A stretch of DNA of 64,000 nt from Deefgea salmonis (lineage in GTDB: Bacteria; Pseudomonadota; Gammaproteobacteria; Burkholderiales; Chitinibacteraceae). The notes under the pieces are model-generated. The model saw only the letters and a list, made by a program, of their open reading frames with translations, searched no databases and was not told the DNA's origin. The first letter of the stretch is position 1. The number at the start of each line of letters is the position of its first letter. Positions 63,034 through 64,000 of the stretch are shown piece by piece. Made by a program: the position numbers and the translations under genes. Location of the stretch: contig NZ_JAJAWG010000002.1 in NCBI RefSeq assembly GCF_020531905.1, positions 124,001 through 188,000 on the forward strand, read 5' to 3'.

Positions 63034-64000
63034 ATGGGCAGAGTGCCAACAAGAAATAAAAACTTGCCTCCTCGAATGCGCGCGCGTCATCGAGGTGAAA
63101 AAGTTTGGTATTACTACGATGCAGGCGGAAAGCCGCGCCGTGAAGTTCCGTTGGGCAATGACTATGTGACTGCTGTTTTGAAATGGGCGGAGCTAGAGCA
63201 AGCTGAGCGTACCGAAGTCATCGTGATTACTTTTCGCCATGCTGCCGAACGGTATATTCGTGATGTTCTGCCAGAAAAAGCACCGAGAACTCAAAAAGAC
63301 AATTTAACGCAGCTCGAAAAATTATTGGCATTTTTTGATGATCCGCCTGCGCCACTGGATCAAATTGAACCACTTAATATTCGGCAGTTTCTTGATTGGC
63401 GGGTGGCAGAGACAAAAGAGAGATTAAAAAAGGCTGGCAAAGATGATTCGGCAGGGGATGGCCGAGTGCGCGCCAATCGTGAAAAAGCACTGTTCTCACA
63501 TATCTGGAATTATGCACGCTCATGGGGCTATACCAATAAGCCGAATCCATGCCAAGGAATTGCAGGCTATCGTGAACATGCCCGTGATGTATATGTCGAT
63601 GATGCCGCTTATGAGGCGGTTTACCAACAGGCCGATGTTGTATTGCGTGATGCAATGGATTTGGCCTGGCTAACTGGTCAGCGTCCGGCAGATGTTCTGA
63701 AAATGTCCGAAACGGATGTGAAAGACGGTGTGTTGTGGGTCAAGCAAAACAAAACGGGTGCCAAACTTCGTATTTCAGTAATAGGACTGTTGGCCGAAGT
63801 GATTGCACGTATCATGGAACGTAAGCAGGCCTATAAAACCCGAAGTTTGAAGCTGTTAATCGATGACGATGGCAAACCGCTAACCGAATCAATGCTTCGA
63901 CATAAATTTGATCGTGCGCGTGAGTTGAGCGGCCAAACTTGGCAATTCCGCGATCTGCGAGCGAAAGCTGGAACGGAAAAAGAAATGGATTCCGGTATGA
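63034..64000 (+). CDS. Phage tyrosine integrase (partial)
   Basis: The 322 codons present contain an N-terminal arm domain (ARHRGEKVWYYYDAGGKPRREVPLG), a core-binding domain, and part of the catalytic domain with Arg in WLTGQRPADVL and WQFRDLRAKAGT, in which the usual His is replaced, as is common in this subfamily. The final Tyr lies beyond the window. It would integrate the filamentous phage by its own recombinase instead of host XerCD. Confidence 0.9.
   Translation, partial: MGRVPTRNKNLPPRMRARHRGEKVWYYYDAGGKPRREVPLGNDYVTAVLKWAELEQAERTEVIVITFRHAAERYIRDVLPEKAPRTQKDNLTQLEKLLAFFDDPPAPLDQIEPLNIRQFLDWRVAETKERLKKAGKDDSAGDGRVRANREKALFSHIWNYARSWGYTNKPNPCQGIAGYREHARDVYVDDAAYEAVYQQADVVLRDAMDLAWLTGQRPADVLKMSETDVKDGVLWVKQNKTGAKLRISVIGLLAEVIARIMERKQAYKTRSLKLLIDDDGKPLTESMLRHKFDRARELSGQTWQFRDLRAKAGTEKEMDSGM

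Overview
The window looks like a chromosomal segment of a betaproteobacterium, most likely order Neisseriales (Chitinibacter/Deefgea/Chromobacterium-like). The reasons are the gene order yicC-[island]-gmk-rpoZ-spoT, the birA-coaX-SPOR cluster, pepP next to ubiH, the metR/metE divergent pair, and a filamentous-phage adsorption protein that resembles neisserial TspB. The genus is an inference; no rRNA gene is present.

Layout. 1-8.1 kb: the end of a phosphonate-type ABC transporter operon (PhnT-like ATPase, PhnS-like binding protein), a divergent Rrf2/NsrR-like regulator with a DUF1345 membrane protein, an HD-GYP c-di-GMP phosphodiesterase, ecotin, an overlapping PP2C phosphatase/Ser-Thr kinase pair, and yicC. 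8.2-17.75 kb: a P4-satellite-like integrated island inserted between yicC and gmk. It is bounded by TTGTACCCA-type repeats and carries an amber-interrupted tyrosine integrase, an AlpA-type regulator, a P22_AR_N-type protein, several tiny genes, a Toprim primase, a DUF927 helicase-like protein, an origin-like region of nested inverted repeats, and unknown cargo. No capsid, terminase or tail genes are visible. 17.8-51.2 kb: core chromosome with gmk, rpoZ, spoT, thiS/thiG, a GNAT acetyltransferase, trmB, a flgP/flgT flagellar accessory operon, a transglutaminase-like protein, birA/coaX/SPOR, hslV without hslU, a STAS protein, a giant DUF748 protein, a phosphopantetheinyl transferase, an ankyrin protein, metR/metE, ubiH, pepP, an overlapping M48/SH3/CHASE2-cyclase operon, metNIQ and tRNA-Ser(UGA). 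Several short dispersed repeats are scattered through this part.

51.4-64 kb: accessory DNA. A TIR-domain protein and a divergent unknown Cys/His-rich protein come first. A filamentous (inovirus) prophage follows: an EexN-like protein, a repressor with palindromic operators, an ssDNA-binding-type protein, an HUH replication protein, the major coat protein and small membrane virion proteins, a pIII-like adhesin, a DUF2523 pVI-like protein, a Zot/pI ATPase, a secretin (pIV), a DUF4224 protein and a tyrosine recombinase that runs off the right edge. The phage genes follow the usual inovirus order of replication, coat/attachment, assembly/secretion, then integration.

The best candidates for something undescribed are the TIR gene with its divergent partner beside the inovirus, the nested-repeat region and TGTAACA repeat cluster of the satellite island, and the split integrase of that island.
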